The notes beneath the pieces were generated by a model that saw nothing but the letters and a program-made list of their open reading frames with translations, was not told the DNA's origin and searched no databases. Below, piece after piece: positions 27,947 through 35,365 of a stretch of DNA of 64,000 nucleotides. A program made the position numbers and the translations under genes. Source of the DNA: Pseudoalteromonas viridis (GTDB lineage Bacteria > Pseudomonadota > Gammaproteobacteria > Enterobacterales > Alteromonadaceae); NCBI RefSeq assembly GCF_017742995.1, contig NZ_CP072425.1:4101001-4165000 (forward strand), in the 5' to 3' direction. Within the stretch, counting starts at the first letter, position 1. The number at the start of each line of letters is the position of its first letter.

Positions 27947-28286
27947 TAACGCCCACTTGGCCAGACTGAATCAGCAAACCCTGGTTGACCTGATTGGAGA
28001 AGACCTACCAACCATAACACGCTTTCAACGCGATTTTGTTACCCAGGCAGAGTCCAGTTGTAAGCTGTTTTTAAGTGCCTACAGCAGCGCAGCTTACCCT
28101 GAACTCAAAGAGCATGCTCACTTTCTTAAGACATCCGCCCGTGCCATAGGCGCGGAGCGTTGCAGTGAATATCTGGCACAGCTGGAAGAGGCCGCCTTGT
28201 CGGCTGACCGCTCACATTGCCGGGTGCTACTTATCAGCATTGCTCAGGAAGTCAAAGCACTTAACGCCCTGATCAACCAGGCCTGA
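27936..28286 (+). CDS. Hpt-domain phosphotransfer protein
   Basis: A 116-residue four-helix Hpt protein. The phosphorylatable histidine is H62 in EHAHFLKTSARAIGA, a variant of the consensus HxLKGSA in which Gly is Thr. It starts inside the 3' end of the hybrid kinase gene, so translation is coupled, and it should pass phosphate from the kinase receiver to a response regulator. The convergent double-receiver gene just downstream is the obvious candidate partner, though this is only inferred from position. Confidence 0.88.
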   Translation: MESNNAHLARLNQQTLVDLIGEDLPTITRFQRDFVTQAESSCKLFLSAYSSAAYPELKEHAHFLKTSARAIGAERCSEYLAQLEEAALSADRSHCRVLLISIAQEVKALNALINQA

Positions 28287-28338
28287 AAACAAGCGCCTGA
28301 CTGAGCCGCTTAAGCGACGCCTTTCACTCTTTGTTTAC

Positions 28339-29649
28339 TCAGGCACATTCTGTACCCAGCAGCTTATTGACCGCATCCAGAATACTGCGCTTTGTCGATG
28401 GCTTCACGATATAGCCGCCAAGACCCAGTGAAGCCCATTTTCGGATTAAGTCCTTATTACGGTTACTGGTCAGTGCAACAATCGGAATTGCCCGGCAATG
28501 TTCAATGGCGCGGACGTTTTTTGTGGTATTGTAACCATCCAGGCCGGGCATAAATAAGTCCATAAAAATCATATCATAGCGATGCTTTCTGAGCTCTTTT
28601 ATCGCCGCCAGACCATTTTCCATACCATCGACCGAAAAGCCCTGCTCGCGTAATATCCCGGAGATCATTTCGCGATAAATTTCGTTGTCTTCGACTATCA
28701 TGATCCGCTTATCTCTGGGTGTCGCAGGCGACGACACATGCGTGTCATCAAAGGCATGTCCGGCATCCTCATCATGTACAGGTTCCTGATGTGCGTCATC
28801 ATGGTTAGCATATGCATGCGCATCTTCATGCTCGTGCGTGGCATGCTCTTGCTCTGCGCCCTCTAATGCGTCTTTATGGGCGCTGTCACTCTCCAGTGCA
28901 GAGTTAAACACAGCGGTATGTGAGCTACTGAACATGTCGACCAGCTCATTCAGGGTAAAGTGGCTGTCATTGAGCTGTTGGGTGATTTGCTGAATATCTT
29001 TGACCAGCTGATGCTGTAGCTTGTCCAGTAAAGGCAACACATGTTTTTCTTTCAGCTGCTGCAACATTTGTGCCTTTACTTCGTCTTCTTCCTGCGCTTC
29101 ATCCAGCGACTCTCTGACCTGCGCGAAGGACTGCTCAGTGTTTACCCGGTAGCTGGCAGCCTGATCGATCAGTTGCTTAAGGCCACTATCAATTCGGCCA
29201 AAATGCTCCTCTTTAAGTTCTGTGATCTGCTGAGTGTCTTCGGCCTGTTGCAGAATATTGTGTAATATCATTCTGAGCCGGTAATTTTCATACATAGGTT
29301 TGAAAACAAAGTAATCGCTGAAGATGCCTTTGATGCAGCAGCGAAAGGCAACCCCGGATTCTTTGTTTTCACACAACAAGATGCTTTTGTGCGGATAACC
29401 TAACACCTCCCGTCGCGCGAGTGAGCTATAGGTTTCTATGCTTGCTTTAACATGTAACATGGCAAAGATGAGCACAGGCGGCTTGCCCTCTCGGATAACT
29501 TTATGCGCCTCTCGTGTGCCCTCCAGCGTTCTGAATGCAGTGACCTGAGAGCTGATAACTTTACACACCCCCACCATTTCGTGGGCATCGTCGCAAATCA
29601 TCAATACCTTTGGATGTCGCTCTCCGTAATCCACTTCACCTTTATGCAT
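28339..29649 (-). CDS. Response regulator with degenerate N-terminal receiver, coiled coil, His-rich linker and C-terminal receiver
   Basis: A 436-residue protein from the ATG at 29649, which follows CAGGAGACAGGT; an upstream ATG at 29679 is less good. Residues 1 to about 125 look like a receiver fold that lacks a clear phosphoacceptor site (VLMICDDAHEMVGV, then PPVLIFAMLHVKAS). Next is a helical, Gln/Glu-rich coiled-coil region, then a linker rich in His, Asp and Glu (about 263-307). The C-terminal receiver is complete (IMIVEDNEIYREM; phosphoacceptor D364 in FMDLFMPGLDG; lysine in YIVKPS). There is no DNA-binding or enzymatic output domain, so it should work through protein contacts. It converges on the kinase/Hpt operon. 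Confidence 0.85.
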   Translation of the reverse strand: MHKGEVDYGERHPKVLMICDDAHEMVGVCKVISSQVTAFRTLEGTREAHKVIREGKPPVLIFAMLHVKASIETYSSLARREVLGYPHKSILLCENKESGVAFRCCIKGIFSDYFVFKPMYENYRLRMILHNILQQAEDTQQITELKEEHFGRIDSGLKQLIDQAASYRVNTEQSFAQVRESLDEAQEEDEVKAQMLQQLKEKHVLPLLDKLQHQLVKDIQQITQQLNDSHFTLNELVDMFSSSHTAVFNSALESDSAHKDALEGAEQEHATHEHEDAHAYANHDDAHQEPVHDEDAGHAFDDTHVSSPATPRDKRIMIVEDNEIYREMISGILREQGFSVDGMENGLAAIKELRKHRYDMIFMDLFMPGLDGYNTTKNVRAIEHCRAIPIVALTSNRNKDLIRKWASLGLGGYIVKPSTKRSILDAVNKLLGTECA

Positions 29650-29767
29650 ACCTGTCTCCTGAGCCCCGGTGACCATCAATTCATTGACTGCTCCTTAAGG
29701 ATAGCTCAAGCATAGATTTTTGTGCCACTGCCCAATTATTAGATTTACAGCAACGCTACCAGCTCGC

Positions 29768-31141
29768 TTAACTGCGCACGGGGGGTGGCATCATGGTTTC
29801 ATTGTTGTACACCAGTTTTTTATTCATTTCACGACGCAGCAGCAAATAGCTGATCGCTGCCTGGCAATACACAGTGGCAACAGAAAACACCCAGATCTGC
29901 TCGATTTCAAAATCCGCCTGTCCTGCCAACCAAACCACCGGCACGGCAAACAACACAAATCGACTGGCCGTACTATACAGCGCCGGCCAGGTATTCCCCA
30001 GCGCCTGAAACATACCCGAAGCGGCAAAGGTGTAACCGGCTGGGACAAAATTCAGACTGACATATCCCAAAAAGGTGGCTGCAACCAGTATGACCTGAGG
30101 CTCATCACTAAAAGGCGCAAAAAACCAGCTGGCATTAACCAAACAAGCCAGCGTTAACATTGCCATCAGCACGCAGGTGAGAATATTGGTGTAACGATAG
30201 GTTTGCTGTACGCGCTCAAATTTGCCCGCCGCATAGTTTTGAGCCGCGATTGCGGGGGCCGCAAAGGCAACCGCCATCACAGGTAAAAAGAGTACCTGCA
30301 TGATCCTGACACCCAGTCCAAAGCCTGCCTGAGCGCTGGCAGTAAACTGGCTAAGCGCCCAATAAATCACCGACATATACATAAAGGTGAGCAAAAACTC
30401 TCCCCCGGACGGAAGCCCCAGATTTATCACTTTCAGCATACGTTTACGATCGGGCACCAATCCCTTATGTGGCATAGTCAGATAATCCACTTTGCGGACA
30501 AAGTACCACAGCGTCATCGCCATAGCGCACAGCGCAGATAATGAGCTGGCCAACCCGGCACCGGCAACCCCTAACGCGTTACCGGTTCCCCAGCCGGAGA
30601 TCAACACGGGTGACAACACGATGTTGATGATAATTGCCAGCATTGAAATTAACATCACAGGCTTTACCACTCCGGCGCCACGCAACGCAGCGGCCATCAC
30701 AGTGAGTCCAAACTGTAATAACAGAGTTGGTAAAAACCAGTAAAAATAGTCGATGGCCGCCTGACGGGTCGCAGCGTCAGGCGTCATGAAATCAAAGAAC
30801 AGATGCGCGAACCCAAAACCGAGCACCGCAAATACCACAGAGCAGCCCCCGGCTATCAGCATACTCTGATGAAATAACACATTGGCCTCGGCCCTATCTT
30901 TTCTGCCAACCGCATGTGCAACCAAAGTGCCGCAGCCGATATTGAGCACCTGAGTCAGCGCCATAATAAAAAAGAACACACTGCCTGCACTGCTCACTCC
31001 TGCCAGCGCCGCTGCGCCAAGGGCACCGACAAAGTACAGGTCGACCAGAAAGTACAAGGTCTGGATTAGCATGCCAGCCGCCATAGGCACGGCCATCGCG
31101 ATAAGGTGAGTAATAATTTTTCCTTGAGTCAGGTCCTTCAT
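29768..31141 (-). CDS. MATE family multidrug/sodium antiporter
   Basis: A 457-residue MATE transporter with about twelve hydrophobic segments in two similar halves. The N-terminal pattern MAVPMAAGMLIQTLYFLVDL is typical of the NorM/DinF superfamily, as are LTQVLNIGCGTLVAHAVGR (first half) and MAVAFAAPAIAAQNYAAGK (second half). It exports drugs or metabolites using Na+ or H+ gradients. The ATG at 31141 follows AGGAATGATGTGA. It lies downstream of, and on the same strand as, the upstream region shared with the plus-strand gene at 31322. Its substrate is not predictable. Confidence 0.92.
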   Translation of the reverse strand: MKDLTQGKIITHLIAMAVPMAAGMLIQTLYFLVDLYFVGALGAAALAGVSSAGSVFFFIMALTQVLNIGCGTLVAHAVGRKDRAEANVLFHQSMLIAGGCSVVFAVLGFGFAHLFFDFMTPDAATRQAAIDYFYWFLPTLLLQFGLTVMAAALRGAGVVKPVMLISMLAIIINIVLSPVLISGWGTGNALGVAGAGLASSLSALCAMAMTLWYFVRKVDYLTMPHKGLVPDRKRMLKVINLGLPSGGEFLLTFMYMSVIYWALSQFTASAQAGFGLGVRIMQVLFLPVMAVAFAAPAIAAQNYAAGKFERVQQTYRYTNILTCVLMAMLTLACLVNASWFFAPFSDEPQVILVAATFLGYVSLNFVPAGYTFAASGMFQALGNTWPALYSTASRFVLFAVPVVWLAGQADFEIEQIWVFSVATVYCQAAISYLLLRREMNKKLVYNNETMMPPPVRS

Positions 31142-31321
31142 TCACATCATTCCTGATTATCTGATGGCACCATTGTACCGTTTATTTTTAATCCGTGTTC
31201 GACTATTTTTTGCGCCACAATTACTGGGAAAACAAAACAGTCATCAACATTGTTACTGTCATATCTATACAGACGATGCGGATATGGCATACTGAATATT
31301 CTGTTGGTAAAGGTAATATCT

Positions 31322-32029
31322 ATGGCAAACCACAATAACACAGCACACACATCAGCGGACCCTACAGCGGCAGTGACCAGCATGATCCAGGCAATACACA
31401 GCCATGACCTGGCGCGCATAAAACACTGCTATGAACAAGCTACAGGCAACGAAAGGACGGCGCAGCTCAGGCATTGCTTTGAGGCCGCCGACAATCACCC
31501 GGCAAATTATGAACATTACCAAAACATTGTGGCCCACTGCATTAGCGAGCATGGCCTGCCAGCAGGCGTCATTGCCGGGATCAATACCACAGAGCGATTA
31601 GATTTTTTTATGCCGGCACTGCAGGCGGCGAACGCGTTTAGTGCCACTAACCATCAGGGTAATACGTTTTTGCATTGTCTGTTCGTGAACCCTGCCAACC
31701 CTCAGCCTCCTTTTAATTACATTCGTTCACTGTTGTTGTTTGAACGCAATGAATCGCTGGGTGAGGCGTTGGTGGTTCGTAATCACCAAAGTTTAAATGC
31801 ACTGGAAACCTATTTGAGTTTTAATCCACATCAGCATGAACTGCCTCAGCATGAGCTGGCAGCCTGGTTGGCATTGTGTGAGGCGCAGCGAAAACTCAGC
31901 GGTGTAAACAATGATAACCTGGCTAAGGTGATGGCTCACGTGCGTGGGCACGCAGAGTCGGCACATCGACTCACGCTTATCGCCAGTTACTATCAGGTTT
32001 CTGTCAGTTCACTCTCACCGATGAATTAG
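31322..32029 (+). CDS. Hypothetical protein, possibly ankyrin-like
   Basis: A 235-residue cytoplasmic protein I do not recognise. The ATG at 31322 follows AAGGTAATATCT; a longer frame from 31250 adds a Cys/Arg-rich N-terminus without a ribosome site. The stretch NHQGNTFLHCLFVNP (about 115-130) resembles the ankyrin consensus (GNTPLHxA), and a His-rich helical region follows (HQHELPQHELAAWL). Nothing indicates secretion or catalysis. Its 3' end overlaps the convergent Ntn-like gene by 26 bases. Confidence 0.6.
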   Translation: MANHNNTAHTSADPTAAVTSMIQAIHSHDLARIKHCYEQATGNERTAQLRHCFEAADNHPANYEHYQNIVAHCISEHGLPAGVIAGINTTERLDFFMPALQAANAFSATNHQGNTFLHCLFVNPANPQPPFNYIRSLLLFERNESLGEALVVRNHQSLNALETYLSFNPHQHELPQHELAAWLALCEAQRKLSGVNNDNLAKVMAHVRGHAESAHRLTLIASYYQVSVSSLSPMN

Positions 32030-32483
32030 CCTTTATCGGCGTGCGTAGCCACAGCGCTCTTTCATTGTGCCGATAGGTCATCACCGTGCCGCCGCTGGAC
32101 TTATCCCGCAAACAGGCGTACTCAACGGCTTCAAATGCGGTTCGCCCAAAGTCCATAGCGGCAATGGCCCAATTGGCACCGCTACCAATGGCCCAGTTTA
32201 ACGACAAAGGCTCCACAAAACGGCGGCCATGACGAATTTCACCAAAAAAAACAGCGCCACTATCGGCAACAAAAAAGAAAGTACAGGCAATATCATCAAA
32301 CTGATTATCTTGCCAGTGCGTGATCAAATGCTCTATTTCAGCGCAGTTGCCGGAGGCAAACACATAGCCATCTTCGACCCGCTGGCACTTACGTGTTGAC
32401 CAGGACACAATAGTCTGGCTGGTCGAGGTCAGGCTGTCTGTACAAATGGTTTTCGAGTCGTGGTGGTAGGCAATGGTTGTCAA
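32004..32483 (-). CDS. Ntn-hydrolase / proteasome-subunit-like protein
   Basis: About 159 residues starting at a TTG at 32483, placed 5 bases after AAGGAG. The product begins M-TTIAYHHDSKTICTDS, like HslV and proteasome beta subunits, where the Thr after Met becomes the nucleophile. A glycine-rich strand pattern follows (VEDGYVFASGNCAEIEHLI) and AIGSGANWAIAAMDFG resembles the GSG turn-and-helix of this fold. I judge it an orphan Ntn-hydrolase-like protein of the kind seen in phages and gammaproteobacteria. An upstream ATG at 32516 has no ribosome site and would mask the N-terminal Thr. Activity and partners are unknown. Confidence 0.55.
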   Translation of the reverse strand: MTTIAYHHDSKTICTDSLTSTSQTIVSWSTRKCQRVEDGYVFASGNCAEIEHLITHWQDNQFDDIACTFFFVADSGAVFFGEIRHGRRFVEPLSLNWAIGSGANWAIAAMDFGRTAFEAVEYACLRDKSSGGTVMTYRHNERALWLRTPIKANSSVRVN

Positions 32484-32802
32484 AAGCGCTCCTTGGTGAT
32501 GATCTTTGCAATCCAAAATAACTTAAACTTATCGATCGTACCGGCTCATTTTGACCTGATATTCACAATAAATCGCTAAATATGGGGTTTGAACATCAAT
32601 ATAAGGAGTAAAAAATTAATACAAAGTTAACAACCCTGTCAACCGCGCACTTTGGCATAATACCTGTCCATAACAGAAGCCATCCACGCTGAAGCAGCGC
32701 AGATAACAGACAAATTTATATAACAGGACTGACTCAGCAGCGACTGCCTATGCGCTGTACTCGGCGTCTACCCGAATGGACAAGGTGCGACGCTCGAGTT
32801 CT
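32484..32802. other. Intergenic region between two leftward genes
   Basis: About 320 bases with no convincing gene. The left part (about 32,520-32,640) is AT-rich and probably holds the promoter of the Ntn-like gene. A ribosome-site-like AAGGAG near 32,602 is not followed by an open frame. Confidence 0.4.
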
Positions 32803-33270
32803 TTAAACCATATACGCGACGACAGCCGCACCGATAATCAAAGCGGCCAATGGCGCCAGCCACTTCCAAGGCAGACCTTGCACTTCTTCTGGAGCTTGCT
32901 CTGAACCTGCATTAACAGGTGCTGAGGCAGGCGCAGGATCCGGTTTACTGGCCTCGGGCTCTGCCACAACAGGCTCCGATGACTGCACAGGCAGCTGCCA
33001 CTGATAGCCCTTCTTAGAGAAGGTTTTAATTGCATCATCGCCGAACAGCGCGCGCAGGTGTCCAATATTCTGAAATACCACTTGCTCAGTCACGGTTCTG
33101 CCGGGCCAGACATGTTCGAGGATCTCAGCCTTACTGTAGATCTTCTGTGGATCTGATAAAAACAAGCCCAGTAACATAGCTGGTTTTTCTTTTATGCTTA
33201 TTTTTCGACCTTGTTTCGACAATGCCAAATTTTGGCAGTCAAACTCGAAATCTTGAAATGTTAACTTCAT
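32803..33270 (-). CDS. Winged-helix transcriptional regulator with C-terminal membrane anchor
   Basis: A 155-residue ToxR/CadC-type regulator. An OmpR-like winged helix covers about residues 1-95 (AEILEHVWPGRTVTEQVVFQ, NIGHLRALFGDDAIKTFSKK, GYQWQLPV). A Pro/Ala/Glu-rich linker follows, then a hydrophobic helix at the extreme C-terminus (WLAPLAALIIGAAVVAYMV). No periplasmic sensor domain is left, so it may respond to membrane state or to a partner protein. The ATG follows GAAGGACG. It is divergent from the pig operon, across about 0.9 kb, and is a candidate pigment regulator by position only. After the stop codon another frame stays open for 20 codons (see findings). Confidence 0.85.
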   Translation of the reverse strand: MKLTFQDFEFDCQNLALSKQGRKISIKEKPAMLLGLFLSDPQKIYSKAEILEHVWPGRTVTEQVVFQNIGHLRALFGDDAIKTFSKKGYQWQLPVQSSEPVVAEPEASKPDPAPASAPVNAGSEQAPEEVQGLPWKWLAPLAALIIGAAVVAYMV

Positions 33271-33609
33271 CGTCCTTCAGCTTTATAATTATAATAATTG
33301 TCACATCACAGGGCGCATGTGACCAAGCGGCCAACGACATGTCCCTTTTGTTAGTCAACAAGCTTAACATGTTCCCAACCTCGGATCAGTACTCCAATGT
33401 AACGATTTATAACAATCACCTTTTCAGCCCGTTGGTCAGCCCTGCCAAGCCACTATCGCCGAACTGAAATACCACCAGACTCATCATGGTCACAATCCCA
33501 AGTGGGGTCGTCTACCAGATGATTATAACCATAATGTAAGATGCCTGAACTGGCATAATGAACTCCCCTAAATCGGGACGGCATAAGCGGTCGGAGATAC
33601 ACAAGGATG

Positions 33610-33637
33610 ACTAACCGCTGATACTCCCGCGGTTAGT
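33610..33637. repeat. Perfect 9-base inverted repeat
   Basis: ACTAACCGC (33610-33618) and GCGGTTAGT (33629-33637) are separated by 10 bases, in the non-coding DNA between the membrane-anchored regulator and pigA. No T-tract follows. It could be an operator or an RNA hairpin. Confidence 0.6.
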
Positions 33638-34130
33638 AACTGACACTTACAAACCGCGGACACTCAGCCATACCCAGACTGAATTATTCAGCCAGGTATT
33701 AAGCAGTGTGTGCACAGTCATCAGCGCAATAAGTCTATTCTTCTTAGTAACGTGAACATTTTTGTACCACGCGACAGAACAATGTCAATAACTCAGAGCT
33801 AAAAGTGCATATCAGGTATGTTATTCTGCCATCGGGATTAGAAAAACCACGCATATCCGTCTGTTGGCAAACATAACACCTAAAACCCAGCCCTGAGCAA
33901 ATTTCAGACAAACAGTTTGTTTTGGCGTGATTAAAAAACACAAAGTTAATAACAACTTAACAACAAAAAGTCACCGCCACACTTTGTACCAATGATAAAA
34001 ACACCCAAACCAAAGAATAAAAACCCTTTAAAAACATATTGTTGAATCAATTACCATAAAACTATGCAGAAAATGTGAATCACAAATTAAAAACCTAAAT
34101 AAAACATTTAAAAAACACAGGTTAACAATA

Positions 34131-34160
34131 TTGACAGGTACATTAACATATCTCCATAAT
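34131..34160 (+). promoter_or_regulatory. Sigma70-type promoter of the pig operon
   Basis: A consensus -35 box TTGACA (34131-34136) and -10 box CATAAT (34155-34160) are spaced by 18 bases. The boxes end 48 bases before the pigA ATG, so the leader would be about 40 bases. The surroundings are AT-rich. Confidence 0.7.
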
Positions 34161-34208
34161 AGCATTTAATGCAAAAGCCGTATTTCAACCTACTCAAAGT
34201 GCAATATT

Positions 34209-35363
34209 ATGGATTTTAAGCTTTCCGACTATCAGACCGAGTTATACGACTCCACGCTTCGCTTTGCTGCTGAAGTGTTAGACAAGGATGCGCATCAGCG
34301 TCAGCGCGATCATCACTTCGCACCGGAACTTTGGCAGCAGGCTGCCCAGTTTGGTTTCACGGGGCTCGCAGTTGAAGAAACCTACGGCGGTGCCAACCTG
34401 GGTGCCCTTAATACCATGTTAATGGTGGAGGCGCTGGGCAAAGGCAGCCGGGATCTGGGCTTGTCGTTCTCTCTGTGCGCTCATTTGTTTGCCTGTGTGA
34501 TGCCCATCGCGCGCTTCGCCAGTGATGAGTTAAAACGCGATTTTCTCGAGCCCCTGGTCGCGGGTAAATTGATGGCAGCCAATGCCGCCACAGAACCTGG
34601 TGCAGGCTCAGACATTTACAGTATGAAAACCACCGCCGTCAAAGAACCGGGTGGTTACCGACTCAACGGTCAAAAAACCTATATTACCAATGCCCCGGTG
34701 GCCGATGTCTTTGTCGCCTATGCGCAAACCAACCCTGATCACGGCTTTATGGGGGTATCAGCTTTCATTGTTGCCAGAGACACACCCGGATTATCAACCG
34801 GTGCCGGTCAATCCAAAGACTGCCTGGCCAGCTGTCCGATGGGGGATGTATTTTTTGACAATGTCTTTGTCCCGGAATCTCAGCGCATCGGCTTTGAAGG
34901 CGCCGGAGGCGCGATTTTCCACGACTCAATGATCTGGGAAAAAGGCTGCCTGTTCGCGCTGTTTGTCGGCGCGCTGGACAGGTTACTCGACACCACTCTC
35001 AGCTACGCTCGCGAGCGCAAACAATTTGGTAAGAAAATCGGTCACTTTCAGTCGGTTTCAAATCGCATCATTGATATCAAGCTGCGTCTTGAGCAGTGCC
35101 GCCTGATGCTGTATCGCGCAGGCTGGAAGTACGATCAGGGGCAGGATGCCGAAATAGACATTGCCATGAGCAAACTCTTGATTTCGGATTACGCCGTACA
35201 ATCCGCACTGGATGCCATTGCCACCTTCGGTGGTGCGGCAATCGATGCCGACATGGGCATTGTGCAGGTGCTGCTGGATACCCTGCCGAGTCGTATTTTT
35301 TCCGGTACTAACGACATTCAACGCGAGATCATCGCCCGAAAACTTGGCTTAAGAGGAGCCTGA
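34209..35363 (+). CDS. pigA: PigA, L-prolyl-carrier-protein dehydrogenase
   Basis: A 384-residue flavoprotein of the acyl-CoA dehydrogenase fold. In prodigiosin synthesis it oxidises proline tethered to the carrier PigG to pyrrole-2-carboxyl thioester, starting the bipyrrole (MBC) branch. The flavin/substrate motif AATEPGAGSDIYSMK (about 126-140) and the C-terminal FSGTNDIQREIIARKLGL are present. The usual MCAD-position glutamate is Ser here. A glutamate at 244 (MIWEKG) takes the position used as base in isovaleryl-CoA dehydrogenase and, as I recall, in Serratia PigA. It is the first gene of the operon, 2 bases before pigB. Confidence 0.96.
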   Translation: MDFKLSDYQTELYDSTLRFAAEVLDKDAHQRQRDHHFAPELWQQAAQFGFTGLAVEETYGGANLGALNTMLMVEALGKGSRDLGLSFSLCAHLFACVMPIARFASDELKRDFLEPLVAGKLMAANAATEPGAGSDIYSMKTTAVKEPGGYRLNGQKTYITNAPVADVFVAYAQTNPDHGFMGVSAFIVARDTPGLSTGAGQSKDCLASCPMGDVFFDNVFVPESQRIGFEGAGGAIFHDSMIWEKGCLFALFVGALDRLLDTTLSYARERKQFGKKIGHFQSVSNRIIDIKLRLEQCRLMLYRAGWKYDQGQDAEIDIAMSKLLISDYAVQSALDAIATFGGAAIDADMGIVQVLLDTLPSRIFSGTNDIQREIIARKLGLRGA

Positions 35364-35365
35364 AC

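Larger units (their letters stand above)
33271..34208. other. Long non-coding region upstream of the prodigiosin operon
   Basis: About 940 bases without a convincing gene. The right part (33,930-34,200) is strongly AT-rich with several TTAACA-like repeats and holds the pigA promoter. The middle contains a perfect 9-base inverted repeat (33610-33637). A minus-strand frame at 33744-33941 (65 codons) has no good ribosome site and is not called; it may be a mobile-element remnant, but I cannot show that. Confidence 0.5.

Noticed and set aside
33222..33467. 81-codon plus-strand frame before pigA
   Set aside because: It begins inside the regulator gene on the opposite strand and has an Ile run and no ribosome site.
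33744..33941. 65-codon minus-strand frame before pigA
   Set aside because: It gave a vague impression of a mobile-element remnant, but I could not support this from the sequence; no inverted ends or target duplication are seen.
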